A stretch of DNA of 64,000 nt from Psoroptes ovis (lineage: Eukaryota > Arthropoda > Arachnida > Sarcoptiformes > Psoroptidae), in contig PQWQ01000015.1 in assembly GCA_002943765.1 (NCBI GenBank), positions 1,302,001 through 1,366,000 on the forward strand, given 5' to 3'. Position 1 is the first letter of the stretch. Every line of letters begins with the position of its first letter. Positions 13,101 to 26,900 of this stretch are shown here, piece by piece. The notes beneath the pieces are model-generated. The model did not search any database, had not been told where the DNA came from, and saw only the letters and a list, made by a program, of their open reading frames with translations. A program made the position numbers and the translations under genes.

Positions 13101-16100
13101 TATTGTTGAAGGTCAGTATTATGGTAGAATTACCACATTCAATGAGCATATTACGTATTTTGAGAATTTAAAAGAAAAGGTAACCAAAAGGTGTGAAAAC
13201 GTATTTTCACAATACGCAAAAAACTTAGACATTCATGAAAATTCATTCATAATCAATGAGAATCAATCAAACTACATGAAATATCAAATGTTCGTCAATC
13301 AAAATTGACAAAATTGAAACAAACTAAGAAAAAACTGTCAAATTTTACACAAATGACGCCAATCATCATCAAACAACACATTAAACCTAATCAACATCGA
13401 CATTCAATCGTAAATTTACCGGATGATAATTTTACTCTTGAATGCATTTCAATGCATGTCAGAACAACATTGAAAAAACAATTGGAATACAAATCAGGTA
13501 TTTTTCGCATTGGAAAATTGAGAAAATGAAAAAAAAAAAAAAAACGAAAAACGATAGAATCATTGGGGAAAACCAATACAACAATTGCACGTGGTGTGTG
13601 ATGTAGTATAAAATCAAAAATCATTCAAAAATAAATAAAAATGTATATCACTCACTCACACACACGCAAACAATGCTTACAAATATGGTATAATCACATA
13701 ATAATAAATTGTATTTAAATCATCATTATTATTTTGTTCAAATCATCATCTTGTTTTGCTTGTCATTATCATCTACATCGTCATCATACTTGTTCCTTTT
13801 TTTTCAATAAAATCATAATGATGATGTAAAATCATGCTGTCACTGGTTGTTGTGTTGTATTGTCGATACTTGATGTATTTTTTCAATTTGACATTTACAA
13901 TTTATAAAATTCACGAAATTTACGAAATAAATTAATGATAAAAAATACACAAATATTCAAATATGTAGATCACATCATCATCATCATCATTATAACTGTT
14001 TTGCATCGAATATTAATAATTCAAATCATTTTGTTCACAATTCAAGATTAAAATCATTATGAAATGAGCATGAAGAACATGAAGATGAAGAAGAAAAATT
14101 ATGAAAATATTGGCCAAACGATAACAAATAACAATGATAATAACGATGATGAGAAATCCTACCTCTACCTACGCATCATTTGTTCTGTGATTATAATAAT
14201 GATGATGAGTATTTCATATGAAGAAATATTGAATAAATGAATAAACATACGTGTTTTATTTACATTTACATTTATGATTATTATTATTATTATTAAAAAA
14301 TGATCAAAATGATAGTGATGACAAGATAATGTTTTGTTGGAAAATACATCACAAATTACATCAGAAAGCTAGCCATGTTAATGATGATTTGTTTTCTCCA
14401 AGTTTCCTTTAATTCAATTTTTTGATTGAACTGTAAATTAATGTAAACACAATGTTTCATATGAATTGTTGATTGATTGATTGAAAATGACCAATTTCAC
14501 TCGATAAACAATAAAATAAGATGATGATAATGATGATGATGATTAAGTTTATACAAATTTGATGGAAAAAATGGAAATTGATGGCAACACATAAACAAGA
14601 AAACATATTTGAAACACAAATACACACACACACAAACATTAAATGACAACAAATGTACATTCAATAACCATAATAATAATGATAATAATCAACACTAAGA
14701 TTAAACAAAGGAATTTTGAGAAATTCAAAGGAAAAAATGTCAATAAACATGTTTATGTGCTCATTCAATCAATCAATCAATGAATAATAATAATAATATA
14801 TGTTCCTGATATATTTTAGATTAATTTTTTCTTTTTTCTTGGGTTCCATCATTATTATTTTGCCCGATGTATTTATTTATCAATGTTGTTATGGCATTTT
14901 TGGATTTCAATGCCTACTAATATTATAATCACACAATGAGCTTGAGGATTTTTCAAATGAAATAAAATTTTAAAATCTTTGGATATTAATTCCTTGTAAT
15001 AATAACAATTGAAAAAAAATTAATCAACAGCTTTACATTGAATTATCATCATTAATATCACCAGAAATAACTGTGTCATCTTAAATCACACACAAAAATA
15101 CACTGAAACAATACACACCATCATATATTTTCATTATTGATAATTTTTTGAAAATTATAAAATCACAGATATATGACAATTAATTGATTAAACAATGATA
15201 ACAATAATAAAATAATATAGATAATCTAATATGCAATAATATGCATGAACAACAACAATATGTGTGTGGTTGTTGCTCAAATGTTCTTCAAAATTTTTGT
15301 TAAAAAAACTCGGTGAAAAAAATTGAATTGTCATGGAAACACATTTTGCTTTTCTCAATCTTTCGTTTAATCGTTCGTAATTCAAATTGCCTAATCATTA
15401 TATGAGTGTATGATATTGGCCCCAATTATTATCAAATTGTTATAATTTCAAAATTCTATTGAATAATACTTTATTTAATCAATAAATACGTTGAAGAAAC
15501 GAGACAAACTAAAAAATTAATCACAAGAACATGTGCATTTAAAATTTTAGAGCGTAAATGCATGTGTTTGTATGGTAAAGAATTTTATCATCATCAGGCA
15601 AATCCTTGTGAATAAATAGAAAAATTCCTCTGAATAAATAATTTTTATGAACAAAAATAATAAATAAAAACATATGGTTTTGTTTTTACTTTTTTTCATT
15701 TATTTAAAGCGCAGAATATTCTTGATTGTATTTGCACACTTTTATTTTATATTCAATCAAAGAGATTTTTTGCGAAGAATTTATCATTATTTTACGCGTA
15801 ATAATGATTCAATGTGTGAATAAATAAATTCAAACGAGAATATTGAAGAATTTAAGAGAATTTTCAATATTTATGCTCGTGATTCTCATGAATTTCAAGC
15901 TTTCTAAACATTTGTTTTTATTAGTTTTGTTATTATTATTATCACCATGATTTAATGATCATAATTCACACTTTCACCATAATAAATATTTATATTTACC
16001 GTATATAATTAATCATTTATATACGATTCGATTGTTTAGATTTTTCTTTAATTTTTTTTTCTTTTCTTCAACGGTTTATTTAACCTATACAAAGCAAACA

Positions 16101-19100
16101 TAACCGTTACTAGTGTACATTATTTATTTGATGATCATGACAACTCATTCGATCAAAATTGAGAATTTCAATTATTTATTCTTTTTATTAGAATAAATAA
16201 TTTAACGATCATTGATATTGTTGTTGTTGTTGCTGATCATCTGGCAACAATTCAAAAAATTGAAAAAATTCAAAACAGAAAATCGAGAAAAAATAACGCC
16301 AAACATCGGTAAAGAATTTCAAATATTCACCCCCCCACACACACACATTGACATTGACAATTTATCGTCGAAAAAATTTAAATTTAAATTAAAATTGAAA
16401 CTAAAAAATACATGCCGTCGTTATGATACAATGAATTATCATATCATATCATCAAATTATTAATCGAAAAAGACAAATAATAATAATATTATACATCATA
16501 ATACATGAAGTTATAAATATAACCTTAAAATATTTAAGGTATTTTAATTAATTAACTAAAAAAATCCATCAATTTATCAGCAAATACTGGTACTTGATCA
16601 TTCAAATTTGATTGTATTTAATTTATTGATTTGTATTGCACACACACACACATTCAGACATACTCAAAAATTCCATAATTATTACAATCAAAAATTATGA
16701 TCGATAAATGGAAATGGAGAGGATTAATTTTGGTGTAAAATTTTGGCATTAAAAAAATTTCCAAAGCAAAAATTCTGCTTACCTAAAATTTGTTGTTTGT
16801 ATATGTTTCATTTGCAAAAATGATGACGGGAATATTCACAGTATGATTCATTCATTTATGCACATCATTATTGAATGAAATGAGTGATTAAATAATAAAC
16901 AAATAACGAAGAAATAAAATGGGAAAAATTGTATTTTTCAAAATGAAAATCCTGTAAAATATTTTTTTGTTGTTGTTGTAAATCGCAAATAATAATATTG
17001 ATGAATAATGCAGATGATGATGTAATTAATGTTGATCGTAATATAATAAAATATTTCAAAAATCAATGGAAATATCAAAAATATAACAAACAAACATTGA
17101 AACGGATGGAATAGTTCCGCTTTTATGTAGAATTGCTCGTATCATTTTTTTTGAATTTTTTTGAATGTTTTTGTTGTTTTTTGTCGTTTTTACTTTGATT
17201 TTTGTCATTATAATGATGATAATAATGCTTATGATGATTTGGCCATCGACATTTTGATGAGTTTATTATGAATTTCGGTTGAACGACAATAACAATAATA
17301 ACAATAAAATTATAATTCAAAGTTCAAATTGAATGTGGCTGAAATTCAATTGAATTTTGTATAATTATAAGATTATTTGGAATGAAATTCAAAATAATTT
17401 TTTAAAGATTAAAATTCTAAAATGGAATACTCTAAAAACACAGAAAATAGAAATTAGAATTTGATTTAATGTTAATTCAGTAACAAATCGAAACTCACAT
17501 TAAATTGGGTTTTTTTCAAATTTAGATTTGGATTTATGACATTGAAAAACAATACAATGATGATCATTGATGATGATTTCAATTTATGATTCAATTTTTT
17601 CTTTGTTGATAACATTCATTTAGATTTGATAAATTTTTTGATTATTTGTTGCTCATATTGATTTGAGAAATATAATGATGATAAATATCAAAATATATAA
17701 AATGATAAAACCGAAATAAAATGAAACTAAATAGAAATGTAACAGGTGTTTGTATATGTGTGCGATTGTGTGCGTTATGAATTGAATTGAATAGAATACT
17801 CATTCATTGATTGATTCATTCATTTATTCATTCATACACAAACACACCCACACCAACCTTGAATATGATTATTTTTTAAAAATGAGTATTCAATCGATTT
17901 TTTTTATCATAAAATGTTGTTTTTGTCGTTGTTCCGTATTGGAATTGATTGCTGTTGATTGATCGATTGATTCAATTTTCTATTTGAAATAAAATTAAAA
18001 ATAAATAATTTTAATAAGAATTGTCACAAAATATTTCAATGGAATTTAGGATGATTTAATTTTTTTTTGTTTTTGTTTTTTATTTGGATGACGACTACGA
18101 ATGTTTGATTATCTTTATTAGTTGTTGTTGTTGTTGCTGTTACAATAATAATTATTATTTGAGCGAAAAATTGTGTGTGTGTTTGTATTGAGTCCACCTT
18201 AAGCACGACGACTACGAAATATAAGCAGAAAATATAAAAAAATATAAATAAAATCAAATACATACCATTAAACCGATAGAAATTTATTTAAAAACATTTC
18301 ATTTAATTTCGATGTTACATTGTTGATCATACCACTATCACAATTCCATTCAAATCGTGGAAAAAATAAAAATAATGAATAAAACATTTTTGAAAATGAT
18401 GTTTAAAGAAAAATTTTTGCAACAGGCGTAGCAAGGTAAAAACCCATTCATTCATCCATTCAGTCATTCATTTTTTGTTCAATGAAAAACAGCATAATAA
18501 CCTGCTGCTTCTTTTCTACCTGTTTTACAAAAAAATATGTGATTCTCTTTGACTCAATAAATTTCTTTGGGAATGAAGAAAATGACTGAGACAACAACAA
18601 CAACAATTAAATTGACGATGATGATGATGAAGGCAACAAAAATTTATTAAAAGCAAAGCAAATTGAGCAAGCTTTTTGTATACAACACAGTGAGCTGTGT
18701 GTTGTTGAGCGATACACAGATGTTATTTGTGTGTTTTGGCAAATTTTTTTTTGAAGCATACAGAAATACGAAAATATTAAAGATATCAGCAAATATGAAC
18801 AAAGCACCTTTCAGAGTTATGAGAAAAACAGAGCAAATCCATGATTATCATGATTTTCAATTGTGGAAATTGTTGAAAATTGATTTTCAAAATAAAAAAA
18901 TGAAAGAGTAGTGGCAATACGTTTCAATGAATGAAAAATGTTTGTTGAATTTTCCAAATATCCAAAATTCAAGTTTATTGCACATACTCCTATCGTTGTG
19001 TTTTAAATGGTCAAGCTGGACAATTGGAAAGTACAAATTTAATTACAAAATTTTCAAAAATAACTTTGGGGGGAAATCAAATTGTGATTATAATCAATTA

Positions 19101-19382
19101 TAAATTGAAATTTCAATGAATGGAAATGATTTTTTTTTCATTTCTCTTCATTTATTTTCATTATCAATCATCGATTGATAAGTTTGATCAATCAGTTGAT
19201 GAAAATTTGATGAATTGATCACACCGAACGCTAAGGACATTCACATCGATAATTTGAATTTGAAAATTCAAAATTTTATTATCAATTAAATACAATATTT
19301 GAACACATTATTATTTGTCTTTGATTTTAATGGAATTTCGAAAAAATAATTAATGAAATTAATGATTAATTAAGCTCTTTGT
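10166..19382. other. 9.2-kb stretch without recognisable genes
   Basis: Both strands show only short open frames made of simple repeats (ATT/AAT, ATG/CAT trinucleotides, CA runs such as near 10780 and 16640). No splice-consistent series of exons or known domain was found. It could hold promoter, enhancers and untranslated first exons of the RhoGEF gene, whose ATG is at 10165 on the minus strand. A perfect 9-bp stem with a 3-nt loop is at 12325-12345. Confidence 0.5.
12325..12345. repeat. Perfect short inverted repeat
   Basis: AAAGGCTTT, loop TTC, AAAGCCTTT. A nine-base-pair perfect stem in otherwise featureless DNA. No role can be assigned from sequence. Confidence 0.6.
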
Positions 19383-20480
19383 TTATTTCTTTTTATTACT
19401 GTTTCCACCAACATACGGAAATAGATGAGGATCATTGATAAATTCAATCAATTTTTCTGGTATTTGATTTTGTCGATGTTTAAATATATTCATGGCGATT
19501 TTAGAATGTTGTATGATGAATTTACATAAATATTGTAATGAACGATATTGTTGTGTATTGTTTCCATTATTATTATTATTATCATGATTCATACCATTAT
19601 CATATTTGAAATCGTTTAAATATTGATAACGTGATAATGGTTTCAACAATGTAATCGTATGTAATGATGTTTCTTTATTTTGTAAACCACGTGAATAGAA
19701 AAATATATTATCAGCATTATTTGAATTCATTGCATCCGATATTAAATCATATAATGTTTCATTACCATCATCATTGTCATCATTTTCATGGTCATTATTA
19801 AATTTTTGATTATCATTTGAATAAAATGAATATAAACCATTCGAATATTCAATACGTGTATGTAATGTTTTACCATTGGAACGAAAACTTAATGAATAAA
19901 GAAAACATTGATTTGAACTTTTACGCACCAAAAAAGTGCCTTCATTTTGTCCACGAAGTAAATTTTCAGCATCTCTACGTGATATGTTACCCCAATACCA
20001 ACCATAATTATAGTAATTATCATCATCGTAATGGTCATTTGTTTCACTATTTGAATTTTGTTTGATTGTAATCGATTCATTTTTTGTTCTATCATTTTTA
20101 ATATTATTAAGATTATTATTTAAATCGTTCTTATCAATAAGCTGTCTTTCATCGATTCGATCTTCAATTGTTTCTTTGCTGGTTTCGACATTTATTTTTT
20201 CATTTTCAATTTCATTTGCCTTATCATCATCATTGTTATTTTCATTCAACTCTTTTGGACCAATTTGTATTACACCGGTAACTTCAGGTATCTTTTCTCT
20301 GGATAATGGTGTAGGATCAGAAATAATAATACGTTTTGTTTTGCTTGTTTTGAATAAACGATTAAAAGATTGATGCCATTTTTTTCTTTGATTAACATCA
20401 TTATTATTATTGTTGTTATTGGTATTATGTTCATCATCACCGTCATCATCAGTTAATTTGATGCAGGATAAAAATTTCAT
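19383..20480 (-). CDS. SOCS-family protein (SH2 + SOCS box)
   Basis: Single-exon frame of 365 residues with a good ATG at 20480. A long Asn/Asp/Glu-rich N-terminus (about 1-155) is followed by an SH2 domain beginning GWYWGNISRRDAENLL near residue 160, with FLVRKS carrying the phosphotyrosine-binding Arg. The end has SLQYLCKFII and IPEKLIEFINDPH, the two halves of a SOCS box that would bind Elongin B/C and a Cullin-5 ligase. Family role: bind phosphorylated receptors or adaptors and promote their ubiquitination or block JAK/receptor kinase signalling. Two Asn/Asp-rich inserts interrupt the SH2 domain and its link to the box, making this longer than usual spacing. The large N-terminus fits the SOCS4-7 group more than CIS/SOCS1-3; I cannot assign the exact subtype. 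Confidence 0.85.
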   Translation of the reverse strand: MKFLSCIKLTDDDGDDEHNTNNNNNNNDVNQRKKWHQSFNRLFKTSKTKRIIISDPTPLSREKIPEVTGVIQIGPKELNENNNDDDKANEIENEKINVETSKETIEDRIDERQLIDKNDLNNNLNNIKNDRTKNESITIKQNSNSETNDHYDDDNYYNYGWYWGNISRRDAENLLRGQNEGTFLVRKSSNQCFLYSLSFRSNGKTLHTRIEYSNGLYSFYSNDNQKFNNDHENDDNDDGNETLYDLISDAMNSNNADNIFFYSRGLQNKETSLHTITLLKPLSRYQYLNDFKYDNGMNHDNNNNNGNNTQQYRSLQYLCKFIIQHSKIAMNIFKHRQNQIPEKLIEFINDPHLFPYVGGNSNKKK

Positions 20481-20959
20481 ATTTATTTCGACAAAAGATG
20501 AAAAAAATTACAAAAATTTTTAGATGACAATAAATAAAAACTATGTAATGATAATAAATGGAATTCTTAAGCATAAAAATGCCTATTGGAATCAAAGACA
20601 TCAAAACAAATTGATTATGAAACCAATTTTTTGGCTTTACAGTTGGTGCAACAAGTGATTTTATTGTCTTTACCAACCAACAAAAAAAAAAAAAAATCAA
20701 CAAAAGTAAATTGATAACTGAACCACTCCTAATTTTTCAATTTCATATAAACAAACAGATACATGCGTACATAATTTACGCATGATTATATTATTATCCA
20801 AGAAATGGCAACAAAATTTGATTTTTTTTTTAAATAAAAATCCATGGATTTTTCTCATTTATTATTCAATTAAAAATGACGACAAAAAAAACTCGAACAA
20901 TTTAAGCAAACAAACAAAAATTCAAAATTTCAATTAATCTTTTCGTTGATTATCATTTT
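20481..20959. other. Intergenic between SOCS start and CARMIL end
   Basis: Low-complexity AT-rich DNA upstream of the SOCS ATG. It should contain the SOCS promoter/5' leader and the 3' trailer of CARMIL. No specific element was identified. Confidence 0.4.
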
Positions 20960-23900
20960 TCATTTATTAGAATTGGAAATTAATGATAATTCAAATTTTG
21001 CACCCAACATTCCGACCATTGATTTAGGTCTCTGTCGTGACGATGATGATGATGATGGTGTTGATGGTACATTTTTTGTATTATTATCTTTTGATTGATG
21101 CTGTTGTTGATTTGTTGAACCAATCATTTCACTTTCTTCACCAGTTGGACTCGTTATCGAATGTTTGGACGGTGATTTACATAAATCACCAAATATTGTT
21201 GCACGTTTTGCTACCGATATTGATGATGCACCATTTTCATTTGAATTATCATCATTATTATCATCTTGTTCATCATTATTAGTATTATTATTATTATTAT
21301 TATGAATGTGTTTTTCCTGATCTAATGTTGATGCAAATGTTAAATGTTCATTTGAAACTGGTGTTGAATTATATGATCGTTTTTCTTGTACAGCTTTCAT
21401 TTCGGCCAATAATTCATTATGCTGTTGTTGATCACAAACACTATTGACTGGCAATGGACTATGTACACGGCTATGACTATGATGTGTTGCTGTATCATTA
21501 GAATCGTTACAAATCGATACATGTTCACGTCGTGTTAATATGATGGGCGAATTGGAACGAATTATTAAATCATCATTTGATTGTTTTAATGAATGTTGTT
21601 TTTCCAGTAATGGTACATTATGTTGTTGCGTTTGTTCACTTTGTGATTTGAATCCTAGTTTTCTCAAAATTTTTCTTGGATGAGGTTGTGGTTTATGTGC
21701 ATAATTTTGATGTTGCTGTTGTTGTAATAAAAATTGATCCATTTCTTTTGATTCGATTGATAAATTTGATGGAGAATTATTCATTAATGTAATGGTGGGA
21801 AAAAAATTTTCCAATCCTTCATCGATATTCGTATTGATCGGTTGATCTTTATTTATTTGTTGTTGTTGTTTATTTGGTTCAATAATCGTTACACGTGTTG
21901 GGGCACGAGTTTTTCTCTTTTTTGGTCTCAATTTTGTTAAATGTTGTTGCTGTTTAATCGAAGATTCATTAGTGTTCATTAGACTAGCTGTTGCTATATT
22001 TACATCATCAAATGATTGATTTCGGTGTTGATCATTATGATTATTACTGTCAATATTGATTAAATCAATGAAATCATCATTATTGGAAATGACTGCACCA
22101 TCTAAAACTGATTGTGGACGCAATTTTCGTATATAAACATTTTGTCTTTTCTGATTGCCAAGTTTCGGTGTTGCCTGTTGGAAAAATACAAAAATTGATT
22201 AATGAAAATGATCAATAAACGAATTCTAGATATTTGAAAACTATATGAATAGTACATTGATTGACTTACAAGATTCAGCCAAGCTAACCACTTTTTTATG
22301 AGTAAAAGATGGTAGCATTGTTTGCATAAAGAGTTAGAGAAAGAAAAAAAGGAAAATAACAAAGAAGACAAAGACATACATATAAAGGTGTTAAAATTTG
22401 AATCAATGCAGACAAATAAACTCACAATTGCATTTTCATCCGAATCCAATAATTTTTGATCATTTTTTGTGGTTAAACTCAACAAATCATTAGAATCTTG
22501 TGAACTACTACAAAATGATTCAATCCATGTTTGATTACGTAAATCAGATGGTGTCACAGACCGTAACGATGGCCCAGCTCCATTTCCAATTCCATTGCTG
22601 CTATTACCATTCGAATGAATATGATGACTATTATTAATCAATGTTGATTTCAATTGTTGCTGCTGCTGATCACAGTCATTATCAATCATTTTTTGAGTAT
22701 TCACTATTAAACAACGGTCAACTTCATGTAAGATTTTATTACAAATTTGACTAGCAATCGTATTGAGAATTTGTTCTAATTTTATCGACCATTGTGTACC
22801 GATAGTTTCGTTGAAACATAATTGAAAATATTCAATCGACGGTATCAGTGATGATTGTGAATTATGAATAGAATTTCTGTACAATTCACGTAGATCGTTT
22901 TCAAGATGTTGATTATAATAGAAAACTGTTGGAAATTCATCTTTAATACATTGTATTATTGATTCGCATATTAATTTTATTTGATTTTCAAATGTATTTC
23001 TTATTTCACGTGAAAATTCCAATATTGACATTTCAATAGGTCTTGAAATTGATACTGTTGAAAATCTCCGTAAATAATCATGATGATGATGATGATTTTG
23101 TGATAAACCATTTGAGGTCATTGTTTGATGTGTAGCATAAACATCTTGTACTTTACTATATAATGAACGCATATTGCGTACTTCATGTAATAAATTTTCG
23201 ATTCGCATTAATGCATCATCTATCATAATCGTTTTATCTTGATTTAAATTAACATCATCTAAATGTTTTTCACGTAAGATGTTTCTCAATTGCATAGCAA
23301 TTTTATCAATTTTCGTAAATAATTGATTATCAATCAAAAAATGTGAATTTTGTAAATTATGTAGACGGATATTACGTAATGCTATTGTTTGTGGTTGATT
23401 ATTACGTCGTAAAAATTCTTGAATTTTATTCACAGCCGCCTCTGTACGGTCTGGCATTTTCATCATTGATGCTTGTACGTCTTGTATTGGTACTGGAAAG
23501 TATTTCAATGTATAATTACGCTCTAATGAATATGCAATGTCAATAAAGCCAGCTGTCGGTGTTAGATTACGATCCATATAAATTGTTTCTAAATGATTAT
23601 TTACTTGTAATGCTTTGGCCAATGTTTTTGCACCGACTAATCCCATTAAATTTCCTAAAAGCGAAAATAAATACATAAATAAATTAATAAAAATTTGACA
23701 ACAATAAAAAAAGCTATAAAACCTGATATATCAATATTGATAATTGATTGATTGGAGCCAAGTGCATTAAATATGATCGAAGTTTCTGCGCGTAATTTAG
23801 AATCAATGAATGAAAGTGATTCGATAGAACAATCTGGATCTTGTATCAATGCGACGAACGAATCCAGCACTTTTGGCAAATGTCTAAAGTGAAAATGTTA

Positions 23901-26900
23901 TTTTGATTATAGTGATCGAAATATTTGAATGCATAAATAATAGAGACACTTACTTGGCTTTAATATTATTGAAATTTCGACCAATCGATAAATATTTGAT
24001 TGATTTGTTTTTAGCAATAGCTGAAACCACTTGAATTAAATCCATATCGAGTGCATTGTCACTGAGATCTAAACCTGAAACACAACGGATATCGGCCAAA
24101 CAAAGTTCTAATACGGAAGCACCATTTGATTTGAATTCATTCGAAGAAAGGTTTATACGTAAATCAGAAGCTGATTCATTACATGTTAAACCAAGTAAAA
24201 TTGCTTTCAATGCTTCTGTAGGTAATTTATTATGAGATAAATTTACAGTGCGTAAAAATATTGCTGTTGAGAAAAATTTCTTGATCGAAACAGGCACAAT
24301 CAAATCCTTATGGCTAGATTTTTTTCCACTATTAAATTGATTTCGCGATAAATTCAAATGAACTAAATTGTTTGTACACCCGTGTAATAATGCACCGAAA
24401 ACACTATCGATATTGCAATCTGTGCCCGACAAATCAAGATGTGCGATATTGTTCGGTTGAGCCAGAAAATTGTATAATTTCTATATTCAAATAGATAATT
24501 TGCAATGAATATTAAGAAAATGTAAAAAATGAAGAATTACTAACCGATATATCATCTTTGAAGCAATTATCACTTAAATTTAGATACGTTAATGTCGTGA
24601 ACATGGATTTATTCAAATACAATGATTCGGATAATTCTGAGATACCTTTTGATGTTATACCACAATGTGATAGATTTAGATGAACTAAACCTTTGTACAT
24701 TAATTTTGCTGAAGATGTTATCGTATTATTATTAGAATGACTAATTTGATTTGAACAGGTTGAAAAATTCAGCGATAATGATGAACTGAGATCTTCCGAT
24801 GAATTATTTATCATAGCATTGTTGGCCATATGAAATGATTTGGCGACAAATGATGTCATATTCTTTAGACCTTTATCTTCGATTTGATTATTGGATAAAT
24901 CAATAATTTGTATCGATGTTTGATTATTCAATAACATTGCTTGAAATAATTTATTAACAAAATCGGAACGTATACCAGTATTGTCTAAATAAATCTCTTC
25001 CAATCTGGTTGATCGTCTAACAAGATTTATGATCAATTCACAAATTTGTTCACTGTTTGATTGACTACTATTATTAATAATTTTGACATTTGAAACTCTA
25101 AATTTGGTGAAATAACCATTATATGTTAATGCGGCAATTATTGGTGACAAATCTTTCAAATCTAAATGTTCGAAATCTAGGATGGATAATTCTGTATTAT
25201 TATGTGCAGCATATATTGTATCGATATCCCATGAAACATCTTCTCTATATGGCACATTATAAAGATCACAAAAACACGCATATTGATTTGAAAAACCACC
25301 ACAAGGTTGTTGATAATCATTCAATGAACGGTAACGTAATTTTTCATCCATCAAATGAACATAATGACAAACATTGTCTAAACGTATTCTTGGCTCAATT
25401 ATAAATTGCTTGATGAATATTTCAAATGGAATGCTTGGAAATAACGTTTTAATTGTACTTATTATATGACATATTATTCTATTGATTTCTTCTTGATTCG
25501 GATCACATGATAAAAATGAATATGGATGTTTTGAATCACTTGAGCGAAAACCAATTATCAAACGATCTGATTGCTTTGATTCAATATGATTTAGATCGAC
25601 AATATTATATGAATGTTCTAATTTTGGTGTTGAACCACTTTTTACAGTGAAAATATAAATACGAAATTTAGTGAATATCAATAAACGATTCTCATATTTT
25701 TCTGTTTTTATTTCTAATTTTAACATTGATTTATATGTTATTTTTATGTTTGGCCCAATAATGTTCGATACATGTTCTAAATACAAATCAGATAGAGAAA
25801 AATGAAAATACATTAGAAAATTTTTATTATTTTCAGTAATCAAAATAAAAAAATAAAAAAATAATCAATTGATTGATGCTTCAATCAATCAATCAATCAT
25901 CATCATCATCATCATCTTACTTATCCAATCAATCATTGAATTATGATTGTTTGAAAATTGAAAGTATTTCTTCATTTTTATTATTATTAATATTAAAATT
26001 AATATCAAAGAATAAAATCGAAATTATCATTCAAAAAGAAATAAAAGAAAACTTCATGGTTATTTTCGGACAACAATTGATTGAAAATACGAAAATAAAT
26101 AATAGAAAATGGTGATGTTCAATGATGGTCGATAATAGAGTGTGTATAGTGAAATCGAAAATCAATTTGACATTTTCATTTTCTTTTTTGTTTGTCAAGA
26201 AAAAACGAAAATTGTTCAATGTTATTGATGTAAATATAATACAATTATCATTATCATTCAAAATTATCAATGAAATAACAACAAAAAAAACGACAGCTAT
26301 ACAATAACAGTCTTTTTGTGTAATCGAAAAAAAATGAAAATATCAAATTGAATCAAATGATACGCAACAATTTATTTTCAATTCATTTTTTTCAGAATTC
26401 AAAATATTTAAATGAATATGCTCTCAAACAATGCTGGCATAGGGTTGCATAAATACCAAAGACAAAAAAAAATTAAAATATTTAATCGTATCAATTAACC
26501 TTTTTCCATCAATTTTATTTTCATATTTGATTGCATCGAGATTCGATAGATTTCAATCAATGATTTTGATTGAAATTCACTTTGTTTTGATTTCATTTCA
26601 CTTCATTTCAATTTCGTTTTTTCTGCAATTGGATATGTGGTATTTCGTTCAAAAAAAAAATTCATTTGTTGTGCACATTTAACATCCATGTGCATTAATC
26701 CTACGCATTCAAATACAAATAATGCATTAAATGCGTCTGGTATTTTTTTTTCGTTTGTCAAAAAATATTCACTTGAAAACATAAACGTAATGACAACGAA
26801 ATGGAATGAAACAATTTGAAAAAATTTTTTCTTTCTTCCATTATTCGATTAACGATTATATTATGGTATATACATCGTTAACCATATTTAACTTGGAAAA

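Noticed and set aside
13305..13624. Overlapping open frames on both strands (74 and 77 codons)
   Set aside because: No domain, no splice context, and alternative start codons. Expected by chance in AT-rich DNA.
18607..18911. Open frames of 66 (-) and 82 (+) codons
   Set aside because: No similarity to known families, no partner exons, mutual antisense overlap.
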